From Devosia lucknowensis (GTDB lineage: Bacteria > Pseudomonadota > Alphaproteobacteria > Rhizobiales > Devosiaceae): DNA of 64,000 nucleotides. The notes under the pieces are model-generated. The model was given only the letters and a program-made list of their open reading frames with translations. It was not told the origin of the DNA and searched no databases. Positions within the stretch are counted from its first letter, which is position 1; every line of letters starts with the position of its first letter. The stretch is taken from NCBI RefSeq assembly GCF_900177655.1, contig NZ_FXWK01000001.1, positions 806,001 through 870,000 on the forward strand, in the 5' to 3' direction. Position numbers and translations under genes: made by a program. Positions 62,633 to 64,000 of the stretch are shown here, piece after piece.

Positions 62633-63496
62633 CTATTGCACGCGCCGGCTCGAAAAGCCTCGGTCTTCCAGCAGCTTGACGACGCTGACGTCGCCCGCGA
62701 GATGCGCTGCGCCAACGACCAGCAGGGCGCTCTCGTTCTCGGCCAGCATCTGTTCGATCTGCTCCACCCAGTTGTGGTTGCGCTCGTCGATCAGCAGCTC
62801 GACCATGCCCTCGTCATAGCCACCCATCTGTTCGGCAAACACCGCCCCCAGTTCCTCTGGCTGGCCGGCCGCCCAGGCCGCGACCATCTCGTCGATGTCG
62901 CTTTCCATGACGTCGAGCGTATCGAGGGTGGCGCGCAGCATGCTGATCTGTTCGTCCGTCGTGCCGCCGGCGAGAAATCCCAATTGTTCTTCGGCGGTTT
63001 CGAGGAAGCCCTGGCGCTCGCGCGGGAGTTCGGCCAGCAGCACGGACTCCACGCCCAGCGCCGCGTCAAAGCCGGAATACATCAGCGGGCCCATCGACAA
63101 CGTCGTCGCGGCCATCCATGGCTTCATGGTGAGCAGCGAAGCCATCGGGATGTTGTAGAGCGCTGCCGCTTCGCGCACGCGCCGGGTCAGCTTCGGCCCC
63201 ACGATCTCGCTCAGCAGCGTACCGTCCCGGTTGAAGCCCAGCTCGAAGGTCAGCGGCGTGATCAGCATTTGTGCTTCGGGGCCGATATCGGTCTCGAAAT
63301 AGACCTTGTCCACCTTGGACATGACCTTCTCGAAAGCCGAACTGCGCCACTCGGTATCGGCCCGCAGCATGTGCACCGAACCGAAGAGCCAGACCGAGCT
63401 ATCCTCGTCGCTGACCTGCCAGAGGGCAGGGGCGGCCAGCGCGGGTACGGTGGGGGCAAGGCAGGCCATCAGGCCAAAAAGCAAACGAGACAGCAT
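62633..63496 (-). CDS. TraB/GumN-family protein
   Basis: The 287-residue protein starts with a signal peptide (LLFGLMACLAPTVPALA) and has the GumN/TraB motifs WQVSDEDSSVWLFGSVHML, IDERNHNW and VVGAAHLAGDVSVVKLLEDRGF. It resembles the Tiki-type metalloprotease fold, with GxxH pairs as the candidate metal site. It should be periplasmic or secreted; the substrate is unknown. AGGA seven bases before 63496 supports the start. Confidence 0.87.
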   Translation of the reverse strand: MLSRLLFGLMACLAPTVPALAAPALWQVSDEDSSVWLFGSVHMLRADTEWRSSAFEKVMSKVDKVYFETDIGPEAQMLITPLTFELGFNRDGTLLSEIVGPKLTRRVREAAALYNIPMASLLTMKPWMAATTLSMGPLMYSGFDAALGVESVLLAELPRERQGFLETAEEQLGFLAGGTTDEQISMLRATLDTLDVMESDIDEMVAAWAAGQPEELGAVFAEQMGGYDEGMVELLIDERNHNWVEQIEQMLAENESALLVVGAAHLAGDVSVVKLLEDRGFSSRRVQ

Positions 63497-63535
63497 GTTT
63501 GTTTCCTGGTGGTCGATGTCGCATCGTACCGCCAA

Positions 63536-63565
63536 TAAACAAAGCGCCGCAATGTCTTGCGGCGC
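63536..63565 (-). terminator. Terminator after the NDUFS4-like gene
   Basis: Read leftward, GCGCCGC, eight-base loop, GCGGCGC, then TTTGTTT. Confidence 0.8.
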
Positions 63566-63591
63566 CCGAATGCATCACGATGAACGGAACC

Positions 63592-63897
63592 TTAGTGGGT
63601 CCAGGGGGTCTTTCGATCAGAACGGAAATTGTCCGGATAGCTCACGCGCTTGGGGGTGGCATCATGGGCCGGCTGCACCGAATAGGGAATGCCGTTGCGC
63701 TGCGCATAGGCCTCGGCTTCTTCCAGCGTCTCGAAGGACAGGCGAATCTGCTGGCTCATGTCCGAGCTGCTCGTATAGCCCATCAGCGGGTCGATGCTGC
63801 GCGCCGAGGTCGCCTCATGCACCAGCACCCATTGCTTGGACTTGCCCTTGCCGGACTGCATTGCATTGCGGGCTGGGCGATAGATACGGGCGGTCAT
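63592..63897 (-). CDS. NDUFS4-like complex I accessory protein
   Basis: The 101-residue protein (TARIYRPARNAMQSGK, WVLVHEATSARSIDPLMGYTSSSDM, FETLEEAEAYAQRNGIPYSVQ) matches the ETC complex I subunit conserved region of mitochondrial NDUFS4 and its alphaproteobacterial homologues. It binds the peripheral arm of NADH dehydrogenase. The final 100 bases of the window upstream of it show no other gene. Confidence 0.9.
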   Translation of the reverse strand: MTARIYRPARNAMQSGKGKSKQWVLVHEATSARSIDPLMGYTSSSDMSQQIRLSFETLEEAEAYAQRNGIPYSVQPAHDATPKRVSYPDNFRSDRKTPWTH

Positions 63898-64000
63898 GCA
63901 AAGTCCTCAACACGATGCACAGCACCGGACCGAAAAACGCGACGCGGTTGTCGGTTGATCCGATGCGCCAGGAACAAACGCGATGGTCGGAGTACAAAGA

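Overview
The window is about 62% GC, densely coded chromosomal DNA from an alphaproteobacterium, most likely a member of the Hyphomicrobiales (Rhizobiales) close to Devosia or Pelagibacterium. That placement is inference. It rests on the DUF2842 protein, the two-domain cold-shock protein, an NDUFS4-like complex I accessory protein, CtaA haem A synthase, TGA-N9-TCA iron boxes, GGAAC-N17/18-(C/G)GTT stress promoters and a palindromic repeat of a kind I recall as common in this order. I saw no prophage, insertion sequence, CRISPR array or replication origin.

Layout. 1-6.5 kb: an exopolysaccharide locus (polyprenyl glycosylphosphotransferase, GT4, Wza-like export protein, divergent GumC-like chain-length protein with a degenerate kinase domain, polysaccharide deacetylase). 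6.5-13.3 kb: DUF2842, ctaA, the rplM-rpsI operon behind a leader hairpin, an SdpI-like protein, a dicarboxylate or amino-acid symporter, a cytochrome P450 and two small unknown genes. 13.3-20.6 kb: clpP, clpX and lon, with a diguanylate cyclase and an arginase gene between clpX and lon; clpP and lon have heat-shock-type promoters. 20.7-23 kb: an autoregulated sdpR-sdpI pair and a GT1 glycosyltransferase. 23-34 kb: alaC, hom, glpX and recJ in a conserved order broken by rlmC and two tandem siderophore-binding proteins, then cfa. Hom carries an unexpected N-terminal helix-turn-helix-like domain, and GlpX has substitutions in its active site.

34.3-38.2 kb: a complete iron-siderophore ABC operon. 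Its iron box, and a second one in front of the orphan binding proteins, suggest one RirA-type iron regulon. 38.2-41.8 kb: a Crp/Fnr, receiver, Crp/Fnr module plus three small genes, each of the three preceded by an EcfG-type general-stress promoter. 41.9-49.3 kb: dinB, an MFS exporter, two tRNA-Glu genes, an M15-type lipoprotein, gloA, a cold-shock protein, a DUF192 lipoprotein, a haemolysin-III protein, an ArsR regulator and a HAD hydrolase. 49.4-52.4 kb: an accessory patch with a 5'-truncated GH2 gene, a GH32 fructosidase and a CPCC protein, ending at tRNA-Arg.

52.5-62.6 kb is a carbohydrate locus: a LacI regulator with operators in the divergent promoter, then binding protein, two permeases, ATPase, and two pairs of xylose-isomerase-like protein plus Gfo/Idh/MocA dehydrogenase. 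The content parallels the E. coli ycj glycoside system, so oxidation and epimerisation of an imported glycoside or related polyol is a reasonable guess. The window ends with a GumN/TraB lipoprotein-like gene and the NDUFS4-like gene.
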